Shown one piece after another: positions 1 through 9,613 of a stretch of DNA of 64,000 bases (positions are counted from its first letter, which is position 1; every line of letters starts with the position of its first letter). The DNA is from Microvirga sp. TS319 (lineage in GTDB: Bacteria; Pseudomonadota; Alphaproteobacteria; Rhizobiales; Beijerinckiaceae), in NCBI RefSeq assembly GCF_041276405.1, contig NZ_JBGGGT010000001.1:1223501-1287500 (forward strand), read 5' to 3'. Position numbers and translations under genes: made by a program. The notes below the pieces were generated by a model, which saw nothing but the letters and a program-made list of their open reading frames with translations, was not told the DNA's origin and did not search any database.

Positions 1-951
1 GATGGTCTCCAACTTGATCAAAACGCTCAGGGTCGTCTCCGCCGCCGGCCGATCCCCATTGACGATGATTTTCCCAACGAGGAGAGGCTCGACGATAGGA
101 GATAGCAGATGGACCGGAAGCCCGCGCAACGCCGAGGATGCCAAGGCCTGCACGAACGATATTGCAGCGAGTGGGGCCGGAGGCAGACCAGTAGCGCTCA
201 CCAAGCGCACGGAGAACGGGCTGGCGGCGAGCCACGACAAAGCCGATATATATATGCTGATCGAGAACTTGAGCTGCTGACCAAAGGACGGGATCAGACT
301 GCGGTCAGCTGGGTTGAAGTCCGCCCTGACAGAATTCTTGTTCTTGATGAACAGGATCAGGATAACGATAAAAATTTGTGCGGCTGAGGTGCTCCCCCAG
401 ACAAACATGACGTCGTCCGGATGGAGCCGGCCAAATCCCGCAATGAACAAACATATACAGGATCTGGATGCTACTTCGAGAAATGCGGTGACAGCCCAAG
501 CACGATAGGCTTTCAGAGCTTGCGCGAGAGCCTCGATATCCAGCTGGAAGGACAGGATAAGGATCCAGATGATCAGTATGCGCTGATCGGGTGAATGCCC
601 GCTCCACAGCGTCGGAATGTCGAGCACTCCAAGCTGCAACATAGAACCAATGATGATCCCCAGGCCGATCGCCTTGAGGAAAAGGTAGAAGGCAAGCGTG
701 CGAACCAAGTCGGGACCCGCACCATAGGCAATGACAAGAGGAAGGAAGCGGGACAGAGAGCGCGCAATCCCCAGGCCCGAAAGAGTTCCGACTACAACAG
801 AAATGGCTAATGCGACTGAATACGAAGCGTATTCGCCCGTCATCATCGCCTTGGCCACAAGGATCTGGAATCCAATGCCTAGAAAGAGGCTCCCCAATCG
901 CGTTACGGCAGCCAACGCGACTCCACCTGACCGGCCGGATGTCGAGCTCAT
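1..951 (-). CDS. Wzx-like polysaccharide flippase, C-terminus outside the window
   Basis: Reading leftward from an ATG at 951, the frame stays open for 317 codons to the window edge, so only the N-terminal part is visible. The protein is very hydrophobic, with a series of membrane segments, for example ALAISVVVGTLSGLG near residue 45, FLKAIGLGIIIGSML near residue 90, ILIIWILILSF near residue 125 and AQIFIVILILFI near residue 200. This pattern and the context fit the polysaccharide transporter (Wzx/MurJ-like) family that moves undecaprenyl-linked repeat units across the inner membrane. The next genes on the same strand are an initiating sugar transferase, a lyase and a glycosyltransferase. There is no catalytic motif to pin the family, so the assignment rests on topology and neighbours. 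Confidence 0.72.
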   Translation of the reverse strand, partial: MSSTSGRSGGVALAAVTRLGSLFLGIGFQILVAKAMMTGEYASYSVALAISVVVGTLSGLGIARSLSRFLPLVIAYGAGPDLVRTLAFYLFLKAIGLGIIIGSMLQLGVLDIPTLWSGHSPDQRILIIWILILSFQLDIEALAQALKAYRAWAVTAFLEVASRSCICLFIAGFGRLHPDDVMFVWGSTSAAQIFIVILILFIKNKNSVRADFNPADRSLIPSFGQQLKFSISIYISALSWLAASPFSVRLVSATGLPPAPLAAISFVQALASSALRGLPVHLLSPIVEPLLVGKIIVNGDRPAAETTLSVLIKLETI

Positions 952-1294
952 GCCATGTCCCCGGATCACGAGATACCTATCCTGCTGACGTCAACCCGGA
1001 AGACCGCGAAACCCACATTGTGGAAACCTACGGCGACGAAGCCGAGCTGGATCTTCATGAAGCGGGCGAGCCTGCACCACGTGTGTGATTCACGCCTCAT
1101 GTATGAACTTCCCGAATCCCGAGAAAGCATGCGAACAATCGACCTACGTGGTGCAACGTTTCTTGTATGCTACCCTCATGCGAACAGGGTAGAAATAGCC
1201 TATCCGTATATCTCAAGGGTTGCTCCGGAATTTCAGGGGGTAGACGACGAGCTACTACCAGAGATCGGGTCTCTCCGGGCACTTGGGAGTTCCC
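952..1294. other. intergenic, no gene seen
   Basis: About 340 bases separate the flippase start from the sugar-transferase stop. A 127-codon plus-strand frame crosses it but has no recognisable protein features and runs antisense into the sugar transferase. I see no clear terminator. Confidence 0.4.
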
Positions 1295-1966
1295 TCAGAA
1301 TGCTTCATGCCTCCTCAATATCTGAATCGCCGTCATGACGATGATCTTCAAGTCGAGCATCACCGTCCAATGTTTTACATACCAAAGATCCAGCTCGACG
1401 CGGCGTTTCATCTGACCGAGTTCGGGAGTCTCGCCCCGAGCGCCGTTGACCTGAGCCCAGCCCGTTATGCCAGGCTTCACTAGCTGCCGGGCAGTGTAAT
1501 CCCCAATCAGTTGCGAGTAATAATTGTCATGCGCAAGTGCGTGGGGACGAGGCCCGACGAGAGACATTTCACCCCGAAGTACATTCACGAGTTGAGGGAG
1601 TTCATCGATGCTGGAGCTCCGGAGCCAGCGGCCCGTTCTTGTGACGCGGCTGTCTCCACGCGTTGCCTGCTGTACCACGTCCCCATCCTCGAGAACGGAC
1701 ATCGTCCGGAATTTGATGATTCTGAAAGGTTTTCCATGTAACCCTCGCCGCGTCTGCCAGAAGAACACCGGCCCCGGTGTGTCGATCTTGACCATAAGAG
1801 CAACAGTAAGGAAGAGCGGGAGGAGAAGCAGCAGCGCACATGTCGAAACGATGAGATCGATCACCCTCTTTGCTACCGAGGCATAACTGCGCCATCCGAC
1901 GGAACTGCGCGGCCTATGGGGTGCAGGATCGCCATGAAGGAGGAGTTGCTTAGCAGGTGCATTCAT
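1295..1966 (-). CDS. undecaprenyl-phosphate sugar phosphotransferase (WcaJ/ExoY-type, short form)
   Basis: This 223-residue protein is a bacterial sugar transferase (PF02397) of the polyisoprenyl-phosphate hexose-1-phosphate transferase family. It transfers a sugar-1-phosphate from a nucleotide sugar to undecaprenyl phosphate and so starts a polysaccharide repeat unit. Visible hallmarks are the membrane hairpin after KRVIDLIVS (residues 33-60), DTPGPVFFWQTRRG, FRIIKFRTM, the SSIDELPQL segment, MSLVGPRP and the C-terminal KPGITGWAQVNG. It lacks the CoA-binding-like N-terminal domain of long WcaJ forms, so it resembles the ExoY group. The start at MNAPAKQLL places about 30 residues before the membrane helix. 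It lies in the exopolysaccharide locus together with the flippase, lyase and GT4 genes. The sugar cannot be told from sequence. Confidence 0.93.
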   Translation of the reverse strand: MNAPAKQLLLHGDPAPHRPRSSVGWRSYASVAKRVIDLIVSTCALLLLLPLFLTVALMVKIDTPGPVFFWQTRRGLHGKPFRIIKFRTMSVLEDGDVVQQATRGDSRVTRTGRWLRSSSIDELPQLVNVLRGEMSLVGPRPHALAHDNYYSQLIGDYTARQLVKPGITGWAQVNGARGETPELGQMKRRVELDLWYVKHWTVMLDLKIIVMTAIQILRRHEAF

Positions 1967-2649
1967 GACGTGATTCTTCCGGTTGTATGGAGTGGTCTTT
2001 GACGATCTTTCCGTGAAAAGCCGCCTCCAATAGCGAGATGTCCGCCGCTTCGATTTCGTGGCCGCTCGCCATACCTGTGCACTTTGAGTGGAGGAGATTG
2101 TAGCCAGTCACGTGTCCAGCTTGTTTATGAGACTTAGTCTGTCATGCCATAAGGCAGCATTGCGCCCTCCTAAACTGCGCAACCAAGACATTGTTATAAT
2201 CTGTAGTATAAAGATACCCATGCCTACGCCGAGACTTATTTTGGAGAGTTTCCGTATACATAAGGGTTATAGGGCTCAATCAGCGGTGGTTCCCGCGCAC
2301 TTCGGACAGGGATGTCGGACCACCAGATCGCGATAAAAGCCGGCGGAGCGTATTTCGTCCACTCACGTATCCTCCCAAAGGAGGCGAAGCAGTTTCAAGG
2401 AGTGCTCCACCGCATGTCCTGGATCCCCCCCTCTGAGATGGTTCCCCGAAGCAGCCTTCTCAGGGACGTCTGTTCATATCACCCTGAGGGCTCAACTTTT
2501 GGGTTACCGCGTGAGGGTGTTCAGAGCCTGGTCCATCTTGGCGCATTGGAAAAGATGATGGGTAGCTCCCAGCAACGGATACACAGGCCCATGTCCGATC
2601 CCCTCGATGCTCGCCATGGGATACGGCGACGCATCGACCGAGCATACGG
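1967..2649. other. intergenic, AT-rich stretch, no supported gene
   Basis: This 683-base gap lies between the sugar transferase and the heparinase gene. The part near 2190-2280 is AT-rich (TTATAAT at about 2193) and could hold promoters. A 140-codon plus-strand frame (2312-2734) runs into the end of the lyase gene antisense and has no recognisable features. I left it out. Confidence 0.4.
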
Positions 2650-4623
2650 CTACGCAAACTCTATTCTTGCCTTGATTGTATCGCTCGGGCGCGACCTTAC
2701 CCGGACATCAATCCGCGAGGTCGATGTCAACTGATTGAATTGCGGCGAGAACGGTACCGTGGACAGGGAAATGCTCTCTGTGCGGGCAGGAGGGCCGGAG
2801 AATATGATCCGACCAAGGACGCTCCCTCTCCGTCTCAGCACGACCGTGCGATCACTCTTGAGTTCGGGAACCACGCTTGAATCCAGAAGATAGCTGATGC
2901 ACGTGTCGACATGGTGGAAAGATCCCGTCAACCGATCAACGATCTCGATGGCTTCGCCGTCGTAGGAAACTCGCCGTCGATGGACGGCGCCATAACGTCT
3001 CACGTATCCGTCGTGTTCCCCTTCGACTTCCCAGGCCGTTCCTGAACGGGTCGAGCAGTTGATACGGCCCATGGCCTTCCTCTTCCAGTTGAACGCACCT
3101 GCCATTTCACTCTGACTATCCAGTCCGACTTGAAGAGTGCTGTGAGATCCTGTTGCCCTGAACACATCCCTGAAAGGACCGATAGAGTAATACAAATATG
3201 TGCCGCAATCTGCGAGGACCGGATCACCATCGACAGAAAGCCAAAGCGCCAATGCATCGGCATGACCGTGCGCGGCAATGGTTCCGAACCCTAATGGACC
3301 ATGGTCGAAGACAAGATGAATATGGCGCCGTGAAGAGCTTTCCTGGTACGTTGTGTACCCCCCGTCTACGAATGTCGCCAAGCCTGTTTCCGGAAGGCGG
3401 CATGCATTGCTGCTCCCGAAGATGAGGTCGCGGAGATGCGCATCGTGTGGTGGCGGGACCTCCTTGCTTTCGGAAAGTCCCAAGACTGCGGCGATGATAG
3501 ATGAAACATACCTTGGTTCACGCCCAAGTGGCCCTGAAACGACGCGGGTTTCATCATTATCGCCAATATTCGGAGAGATCCCTTTCTCGTTCAGAAAGCG
3601 GCGCAGTGCCGTTGCCGGCTTTACCAGCAAGGCTGGGTTCAGTTGCATGGCCTCAGGCGCATCTTTTAGTACGAGAGCCGCGAATGCGAGCATTTCAAGC
3701 GTGAACGCTGTGTACGACGGAGATTGCTCGACCCCAATTCCATCGACGAAAAACTGTGTCTGCACCGCATCCTGAAGGATCGTGACCGCTGCGCGATAGC
3801 GTTGCGACGATTCCGGCAGGTCGGGTGTAAGTTGAGCGGCTAGGAGGAGGCCCAGACCTTCCGCGACGCGATGATTGTTCGCAGAGGAGAAAAGGGACGG
3901 ATTGCGCTGAAGCCAGAACCCATGTGCCGCGACGAACGTGCGGATCTGACGCCTTTGATCAGGCGTCAAGTACTCGCCGATGCAGGCAACGATAATGGCA
4001 ATCGAGACCATACGCAGGCCCAACTCAATCCCGGATGACCAGTTGACCCCACGGAATGGTGGATTTGCCTGCATCCATGAGGTGATGACCTTCATGATCC
4101 AGGCAACGTCGCTCCGGTCACCTCGAATGCGGGCGAGCATCGCGACCGGATGAAGCATTTGGAGCCGGTTCAACTCCCATACAAACTTGACGTCGCTATG
4201 CTCTGAAGCGCTTCGATAATTGATATCGAAGCAGAACGTTTCCTTCCCTGGCCATTGCTTCTTGGTGACTGGATCCTGCAGCCATAGATCGGGACTGAGA
4301 GTTGTCAGCGCGTCTGAAGGCCACTCCACCCCCAGCAAGGTCACACCCCGTGCTCGAACATTCTCGACCTCACGAGTCAGGAGGTCGAGATGATCCGCGC
4401 TGATCGGTGACGCAAGTGCCCCCATCAGGTTCCGGTTTGCTACGAGATCGCCGTCGGGTGCGTCGAATCTACGCCATCCGAAGCGCTTGAATCTCCATCC
4501 AAAGCGTCGTCCCTGCTCCGAGACCCGATGAAGCACTTCAGGAGGGGACATCGAACTGGCACGCTGCCAATACCAATAGTAGATGCCGGCTCGCAGTTTC
4601 AGACTCTTGTAGATCTTGTTCAT
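2650..4623 (-). CDS. heparinase II/III family protein
   Basis: The 657-residue product has an N-terminal all-alpha toroid region (about 60-380) and a C-terminal heparinase II/III-like beta domain (PF07940, about 400-640). The characteristic segment is IAAHGHADALALWL followed by VLADCGTYLYY, and further on FRATGSHSTLQV. These enzymes cleave acidic polysaccharides by beta-elimination. Copies like this are common in alphaproteobacterial exopolysaccharide loci, where they are thought to trim or edit the polymer. There is no obvious signal peptide, as is usual for this subgroup. The start at 4623 gives the typical short lead-in before MSPPEVLHRV. The stop of the upstream GT4 gene is 40 bases away, so the two are probably co-transcribed. 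The substrate is unknown. Confidence 0.9.
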   Translation of the reverse strand: MNKIYKSLKLRAGIYYWYWQRASSMSPPEVLHRVSEQGRRFGWRFKRFGWRRFDAPDGDLVANRNLMGALASPISADHLDLLTREVENVRARGVTLLGVEWPSDALTTLSPDLWLQDPVTKKQWPGKETFCFDINYRSASEHSDVKFVWELNRLQMLHPVAMLARIRGDRSDVAWIMKVITSWMQANPPFRGVNWSSGIELGLRMVSIAIIVACIGEYLTPDQRRQIRTFVAAHGFWLQRNPSLFSSANNHRVAEGLGLLLAAQLTPDLPESSQRYRAAVTILQDAVQTQFFVDGIGVEQSPSYTAFTLEMLAFAALVLKDAPEAMQLNPALLVKPATALRRFLNEKGISPNIGDNDETRVVSGPLGREPRYVSSIIAAVLGLSESKEVPPPHDAHLRDLIFGSSNACRLPETGLATFVDGGYTTYQESSSRRHIHLVFDHGPLGFGTIAAHGHADALALWLSVDGDPVLADCGTYLYYSIGPFRDVFRATGSHSTLQVGLDSQSEMAGAFNWKRKAMGRINCSTRSGTAWEVEGEHDGYVRRYGAVHRRRVSYDGEAIEIVDRLTGSFHHVDTCISYLLDSSVVPELKSDRTVVLRRRGSVLGRIIFSGPPARTESISLSTVPFSPQFNQLTSTSRIDVRVRSRPSDTIKARIEFA

Positions 4624-4663
4624 TGCAGGACGCCGGAAAGTTCTCTCTCGATGCTCTATTGGA

Positions 4664-5902
4664 TCAACAGTCCCGCACGGCGGATAGCGATTGATACGCG
4701 TGCAGGAGTTTAGGTGCTTCGTGCGGCCAAGAAAGCTCCTGGCTCACACGTCGCCTCCCCTCTGCGGCCATCGTGGCTCTCCGGCCGGGATCATCGAGAA
4801 GCTCCAGTATTTTGTCGCCAAAGTCTTTATGATCGGTGTTGCGCGCGTAAAGCGAGGCATTCTGAGCAGACACCCGCCCTTCAGTAAGATCATACTGCAC
4901 AATCGGGCGGCCGAGTGCCATGTACTCCATGATCTTGTTCATCGTCGACTTATCGTTCATCTGGTTCGGACGATCGGGATTTACACAGACCTCGGCCGTG
5001 GACAACACCGTAAAGAGCGTCTTGTCGTCGACTCTTCCGGGAAACTCCAACCATTCAGTAAGACCCATATCCACCGCCTGCTGGATTGTAGCGCTCAGTG
5101 AGGGACCGGATCCCATGATGACGAACTGCACATCCTTGCGGCCACGCGTATTTACGATGTAATCGACGGAAGCAAGAAGAAGGTCCATGCCTTCCTGCTC
5201 GCCGATCACGCCGATATATGCGACGAGATAAGGCTTCCCCTTTTTCCAACGGGAATCGGGCGGAAGCTCCTTGATTCGACTAAGATTAGGGCCCGACCGA
5301 ACCGTGAAAACCCGTTCCGGTCTCATCATCCCTCTTTGTATCGCAACGCGCCGGAAGGAATCGTTGGTAGCAATCGAGATATCGGCGATCCCGAATGTCA
5401 GCCGCTCTAGCCAAACCAGCACGCGCCAGAGAAGCCCCCGGCGCCCAAACTTTGCTTCGAAAAGTTCGGGATTGAGATCATGGTGGTCGAAAACGAATTT
5501 CACACCGAACAGGAATTTCCAGAATGCCCCTACGAGAAAGATCAGATCCGGAGGATTGCAAGCATGAATAATGTCGAAGCCGCGTTCTCGATATATTTTG
5601 GCTGACATCGTAAACTGCCAGAACAACGCGTTGGCATACTCCCAAATGTACCCGAGCTTTCTTGAGGCCTCTGGAAGCGGGTGCCGGTAGATATGGATGC
5701 CTTCCAGAACCTCATGTTTAGCAGAGTAGTTATCGCGCTGAGGGCAGATTACGGATACCTCGTAGCCTGCCGCCTGGAGCGTCGTCGCCTCGGACCACAC
5801 TCTTCGATCAAAGGGAACCGGCAGATTCTCCACGATAAACAGCACACGGTTAGCTGTCTTGGAGCGGCTCCTTTGAACGAGCACTCCACTTGTCGACGTC
5901 AT
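4664..5902 (-). CDS. glycosyltransferase family 4
   Basis: This is a GT-B glycosyltransferase of about 412 residues. The N-terminal acceptor domain begins RVLFIVENLPVPFDRRVW, and the C-terminal donor domain has VAYIGVIGEQEGMDLLL and the nucleotide-sugar binding motif in NKIMEYMALGRPIVQYDL with its two conserved glutamates. I place the start at the ATG at 5902, because GCAGGAGA lies about 9 bases upstream. The same frame also extends to 5974, which adds 24 residues without a ribosome binding site. It is the promoter-proximal gene of a lyase-containing minus-strand operon in the exopolysaccharide locus and probably adds one sugar of the repeat unit on the cytoplasmic side. Donor and linkage cannot be read from the sequence. 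Confidence 0.92.
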   Translation of the reverse strand: MTSTSGVLVQRSRSKTANRVLFIVENLPVPFDRRVWSEATTLQAAGYEVSVICPQRDNYSAKHEVLEGIHIYRHPLPEASRKLGYIWEYANALFWQFTMSAKIYRERGFDIIHACNPPDLIFLVGAFWKFLFGVKFVFDHHDLNPELFEAKFGRRGLLWRVLVWLERLTFGIADISIATNDSFRRVAIQRGMMRPERVFTVRSGPNLSRIKELPPDSRWKKGKPYLVAYIGVIGEQEGMDLLLASVDYIVNTRGRKDVQFVIMGSGPSLSATIQQAVDMGLTEWLEFPGRVDDKTLFTVLSTAEVCVNPDRPNQMNDKSTMNKIMEYMALGRPIVQYDLTEGRVSAQNASLYARNTDHKDFGDKILELLDDPGRRATMAAEGRRRVSQELSWPHEAPKLLHAYQSLSAVRDC

Positions 5903-6473
5903 TGCTGCGTCTCCTGCTGCTCCTTGCCAGGAATTGTGGGGTTGATGTGGTGGGAGGTTTTCAGCATCGAGCACGATGTTATCGCATGGCGTTTGTCGAA
6001 ACCTCGCGAAGCTAAAGCGAAACTCTTTGGCGGGACAGACCTATTCTGCCGCTTTTAGACGCTTTACGCGGCAAGTTCGAGTTACCGCCGAAGCAACAGT
6101 CGAGAACCTGCTCACATTTCGGTGTAGACCTTTGGTCGAGGCAGGTCTGGTCATCACAATGGTTCGATCGATTTTTCCGGACCAGATCATATAGGTCGCC
6201 CATGGAAGATGAGAGTTCTGCGCACATCTACAGCATCAGATTGACCGGTTCCATGGATGCGCACGCGTCGTCGTGCACTCGCCCCTCCAAACGGAACAAG
6301 CAATTGTCTATGCAAATGCCGTATATTAATATGATGTCTCGCAGGGAGACAAAATCAAGAAAGCGTCGTATGCGTCTACTTTAGCAATACGACTCCTCCT
6401 ATCCGAAATAGGTACTCATAAAGTATAGATAAAAGCGCCTGGCATAGTCCCTCCACGGAAAGCGAAGCAAGTC
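5903..6473. promoter_or_regulatory. divergent intergenic region between the GT4 operon and asnB
   Basis: These 571 bases separate two divergent units and must hold both promoters. The part from about 6310 to 6440 is clearly AT-rich relative to the genes, for example GTATATTAATATGATG near 6322, and is the likely asnB promoter region. I cannot define -35/-10 boxes with confidence, and no coding frame is convincing. Confidence 0.4.
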
Positions 6474-8336
6474 ATGTGCGGAATATTTGGTTGGTGCACC
6501 CGTCCAGCTCTGGGACCTCACCACGGTTTCATAAACGACGTTCATGCTGCTCTTGAGCATCGAGGGCCTGACTCGCTGGGGCATTACTTCCATGAGAATA
6601 GCGACTGGCATATCGGCCTTGCCCATACTCGGCTTGCGATTATCGAGTGCTCGGAAGCGGGAAGTCAGCCTATGGCTCTTCAGCCGGGCCGGGTTCTCTC
6701 ATTCAACGGCGAGATCTATAATTATATCGAGCTTAGAAATGAGCTTCCGCACATAAATTTTCGCGGAGGTTCCGATACGGAGGTCTTGTGGCACCTTCTG
6801 AATCAATTCGGAACAGATGCATTGTCCCGCTTGCGTGGAATGTTTTCGTTCGCCTTCTGGGACCAGGAAAAATCAGAGCTCTTACTGGCGAGAGATCATT
6901 TTGGGAAGAAGCCTCTGTTCTATAGCGAACTCCCGGACGGCGGAATTGTATTCGGGTCTGAGATTGCGGCATTGCTCCGATATCCGGGCATCCAGCGCGA
7001 GATAGATGCGGACTCCACCTCCGAGTACTTTCGCTACCGGTATGTCCCGGGTCCTAACACATTTTTCAAAGGCATTAAGAAGCTTCCGCCGGGCTCCTTT
7101 GCCCGATGGCGCAACGGGAAGCTCAGCATAACCAGGTTCTACACTCCCCCATTTCAAACGGCCAAAGACCGGGAGATTTCCATCGAGGAGGCGGATGAGA
7201 GATTTCGGAGCACCTTTGAAACAGCCGTGAAAATACGCCTCAGGTCTGACGCTCCCTACGGGGTGTTCCTCTCTGGCGGCATCGACTCTGCCGCCGTCCT
7301 TTCCGAGGTCTCCCGGGCCGTCACGCGCCCTGTAAGGACATTCACCGCCGTGTTTTCAGGCTCGAACCTATCGGAACTGTCTGCCGCCCGGGAAACGGCC
7401 CAGTTCTATGGATCCGAGCATAACGAGCACGTCATCGAATCGGGCGATATTTCGGATCATCTGGTTTCTGCGACGAGGTTCCGAGGAGCTCCGGTATCCG
7501 AACCCTCCGATATTCCGATTTACCTTCTGTCGCGGATGGCCTCTCGCACAGTAAAGATGGTTCTGACCGGGGAAGGAAGCGATGAGCTCTTGGGCGGCTA
7601 TCCCAAGCATAGAGCCGAGCCTTATGTGAAGGCGTTGCAAGGGCTGCTGCCGGCAGCTCTGGATCCTTTTCTCGCTGCGCTTGTACAGATGACGCCATAC
7701 AAGAACCGCGGGCGTATCTCCGTTCTCGCGCGAGCACTTTCGCACCGGGACCCCATGCAGCAGCTCCCGAGCTGGTTCGGCGCTCTCAGTAGCGATGAGT
7801 GTCGGATCATGATCAACGCGCCGGACCGTCGAAGCAGTTCCGACTTTCCGTTTTCGGCTCAAACATCTCGACTCAAGCGCCACTTGTTCTTCGATCAGAC
7901 ATCATGGTTGCCGGACAACCTCCTTGAAAGGGGCGACAGGATGATGATGGCCCATTCTATCGAGGGGCGAATGCCCTTCATGGATGTTGAGCTCGCCCGG
8001 TGCGTGGCCGATCTCCCTACCCATCATTTCATCAGCGCAGGTCAGGGGAAGCGGATCCTGAGGCGGGCTTTGGGACAGAGACTGCCCCCGGCAGTCCTCG
8101 ATCGGCGGAAGATTGGATTCAAGGTCCCTGTCGATGAATGGTTTCGAGGCCCCCTCAAGAGCCTGGTCCATGACACGCTGTGTTCGCCGACAGCCGTAAC
8201 GCGTCCCTTCTATAAACGAGGTCACGTGGCAAAGATCGTTGATGAGCATGAGAAGCGGCGGCGAAACCACGAGAAGCTTCTGTGGACGATGTTGACGCTC
8301 GAGATCTTCTGCCGGGAATATCAGATGGCTATCTAG
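6474..8336 (+). CDS. asnB: asparagine synthase (glutamine-hydrolysing), AsnB-type
   Basis: The 620-residue protein begins MCGIFGW, so Cys2 is available as N-terminal nucleophile of the class II glutaminase domain (about 1-190, with HRGPDS, LAHTRLAI, SFNGEIYNY and GSDTEV). The C-terminal synthetase domain has the ATP-pyrophosphatase loop LSGGIDSA (about residue 265), then VLTGEGSDELLGGY and the C-terminal ERGDRMMMAHSIEGRMPF. The family makes asparagine, or amidates other carboxylates, from ATP and glutamine-derived ammonia. AsnB paralogues are frequent in exopolysaccharide loci, where they are thought to amidate uronic acids. Here the gene also lies 4 kb before an NRPS whose pocket resembles asparagine-activating domains, so it could supply that amino acid. 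Which role is real cannot be decided from sequence. Confidence 0.93.
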   Translation: MCGIFGWCTRPALGPHHGFINDVHAALEHRGPDSLGHYFHENSDWHIGLAHTRLAIIECSEAGSQPMALQPGRVLSFNGEIYNYIELRNELPHINFRGGSDTEVLWHLLNQFGTDALSRLRGMFSFAFWDQEKSELLLARDHFGKKPLFYSELPDGGIVFGSEIAALLRYPGIQREIDADSTSEYFRYRYVPGPNTFFKGIKKLPPGSFARWRNGKLSITRFYTPPFQTAKDREISIEEADERFRSTFETAVKIRLRSDAPYGVFLSGGIDSAAVLSEVSRAVTRPVRTFTAVFSGSNLSELSAARETAQFYGSEHNEHVIESGDISDHLVSATRFRGAPVSEPSDIPIYLLSRMASRTVKMVLTGEGSDELLGGYPKHRAEPYVKALQGLLPAALDPFLAALVQMTPYKNRGRISVLARALSHRDPMQQLPSWFGALSSDECRIMINAPDRRSSSDFPFSAQTSRLKRHLFFDQTSWLPDNLLERGDRMMMAHSIEGRMPFMDVELARCVADLPTHHFISAGQGKRILRRALGQRLPPAVLDRRKIGFKVPVDEWFRGPLKSLVHDTLCSPTAVTRPFYKRGHVAKIVDEHEKRRRNHEKLLWTMLTLEIFCREYQMAI

Positions 8337-8438
8337 CCGTCCGGTATTGAAAGAATCGTTGTCGATGCGATGGACGTTCTGAGCTGTCCTTGATTTGTCA
8401 CCAGAATATGAAGACCGACCCGACCGAAAGGGAAGAAG

Positions 8439-9275
8439 ATGGCAAGCCTTTTGTTCTCGACCGGGTTTGAAGGCCCGGTGTTCCTGGCCCCGATGCAGGT
8501 GAACAGCAACACCGAGGCCCTGCAGGGCCTGCAGAACACTGGCAATGTCTGGGGCCGGGCCCCGACCATCCAGATGCTCTCCGGCGCCGGCAACTACAAC
8601 AGCGTGTTCTCCATCGCCATTACCACCACCACCGGCCATGACGGCAACCAGACCCGTGCCCTGCATCTCGACGTCAACTCGCGTCCAGCCGACTACACCC
8701 AATCGCCGCTGCTGTTCCAGCCCACCTCCGAGCCCGGCGACTTCTACATGAGCGCCTGGATGAAGCTGCCCGCCAATCTCTGGTCCAAGCTCGGCGCCGG
8801 CGGCTGGACGGCGCCCCTGCCCGAATGGAAGACCGCCGGCGACTTCCGCGTGGTCAACACCATCACGGCAATGGACAACGGTCAGCTCGCCTGGAACATG
8901 GTGTGGGACACCAACGCCAACGGCAACGTGCCGCTGCAGACCTTCTGGCGCGGCGTCAATACCAACGTTCCCGTGCCGCAGGGCGAGTGGTTCAAGGTCG
9001 AGTTCTTCTCGCACCGCGGCAAAACCGACGGCGAGACCTGGCTGAAGATCAACGGCGAGACCGTGCTCGACCACACCGGCGACAACATCGGCGTCAACAA
9101 CGCTCCGATCAACCGCATCTTTCTGGGCAATCCTTACTCCAACAACCCCATCGATGTCTGGCTCGATGACGTCCAGATCTGGGACGGCGTCCCCTCCGGA
9201 AAAACGGGCACCCCAGCTCCGACACCACACTCGACCAACACGGCCGACACGCAGGTGCCAAAACCCGTGCGCTGA
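8439..9275 (+). CDS. jelly-roll carbohydrate-binding or lyase-like protein
   Basis: The 278-residue product looks like a concanavalin A-like beta-sandwich: an initial LFSTGFEG strand, a central FYMSAWMKLP strand, GEWFKVEFFSHRG and a closing VWLDDVQIWDG. Such folds occur in LamG lectins and in polysaccharide lyases and glucanases. I see no definite catalytic signature, so binding versus cleavage is open. The last 25 residues are rich in Thr and Pro (TPAPTPHSTNT) and resemble an interdomain linker with nothing after it. There is no N-terminal signal peptide. AGGGAAGAAG precedes the ATG. It follows asnB by about 100 bases at the end of the exopolysaccharide locus, and its third positions look more GC-rich than those of asnB. 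It may act on the polymer after non-classical (type I) export. Confidence 0.6.
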   Translation: MASLLFSTGFEGPVFLAPMQVNSNTEALQGLQNTGNVWGRAPTIQMLSGAGNYNSVFSIAITTTTGHDGNQTRALHLDVNSRPADYTQSPLLFQPTSEPGDFYMSAWMKLPANLWSKLGAGGWTAPLPEWKTAGDFRVVNTITAMDNGQLAWNMVWDTNANGNVPLQTFWRGVNTNVPVPQGEWFKVEFFSHRGKTDGETWLKINGETVLDHTGDNIGVNNAPINRIFLGNPYSNNPIDVWLDDVQIWDGVPSGKTGTPAPTPHSTNTADTQVPKPVR

Positions 9276-9613
9276 TCTTCGTACGGAGCGATCACAGTCA
9301 AGTTTGCAGCTTCATGCTTCACTGGATCCAGGGAAGATCTCGGATCGGATCGGCGCGCGATAGTGCTGGGATTTGCCGAATATGTCAGCTACAGCATCGG
9401 ACGCAAAAGTGGGAACCGGTTTTGCGTGAAAAGATGCTCAAGGCCATAGACTTATAGCGTCGGACGTGAGTTCGATTTCACGTCCGATGCTGTTGAGCAT
9501 CGGACGCGGGAAGTGGATCTGCACTTTTAGGTCCGATGCCCCCTTCTTGGAAAGACCGCATCGTTCTTGCTGAAAACCGGGGCCTCTTCTTTCGCACGAT
9601 GCGCTGACGCATA
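9276..9613. repeat. cluster of four imperfect palindromes
   Basis: Four palindromic units lie almost head to tail: 9393-9438, 9456-9491, 9495-9539 and 9557-9605. The first three share GCATCGGACG... with ...CGTCCGATGC or GATGC ends; the fourth is the GCATCGTTC...GCACGATGCGC type. The same families recur throughout the window, always between genes. No coding frame is present. Confidence 0.85.

Noticed and set aside
2312..2734. 140-codon plus-strand frame before the heparinase stop
   Set aside because: No ribosome site or family features, and it overlaps the end of the lyase gene antisense.
7902..9230. 442-codon minus-strand frame opposite asnB and the jelly-roll gene
   Set aside because: It is fully antisense to two genes with clear protein features and is a by-product of GC-rich codon use.
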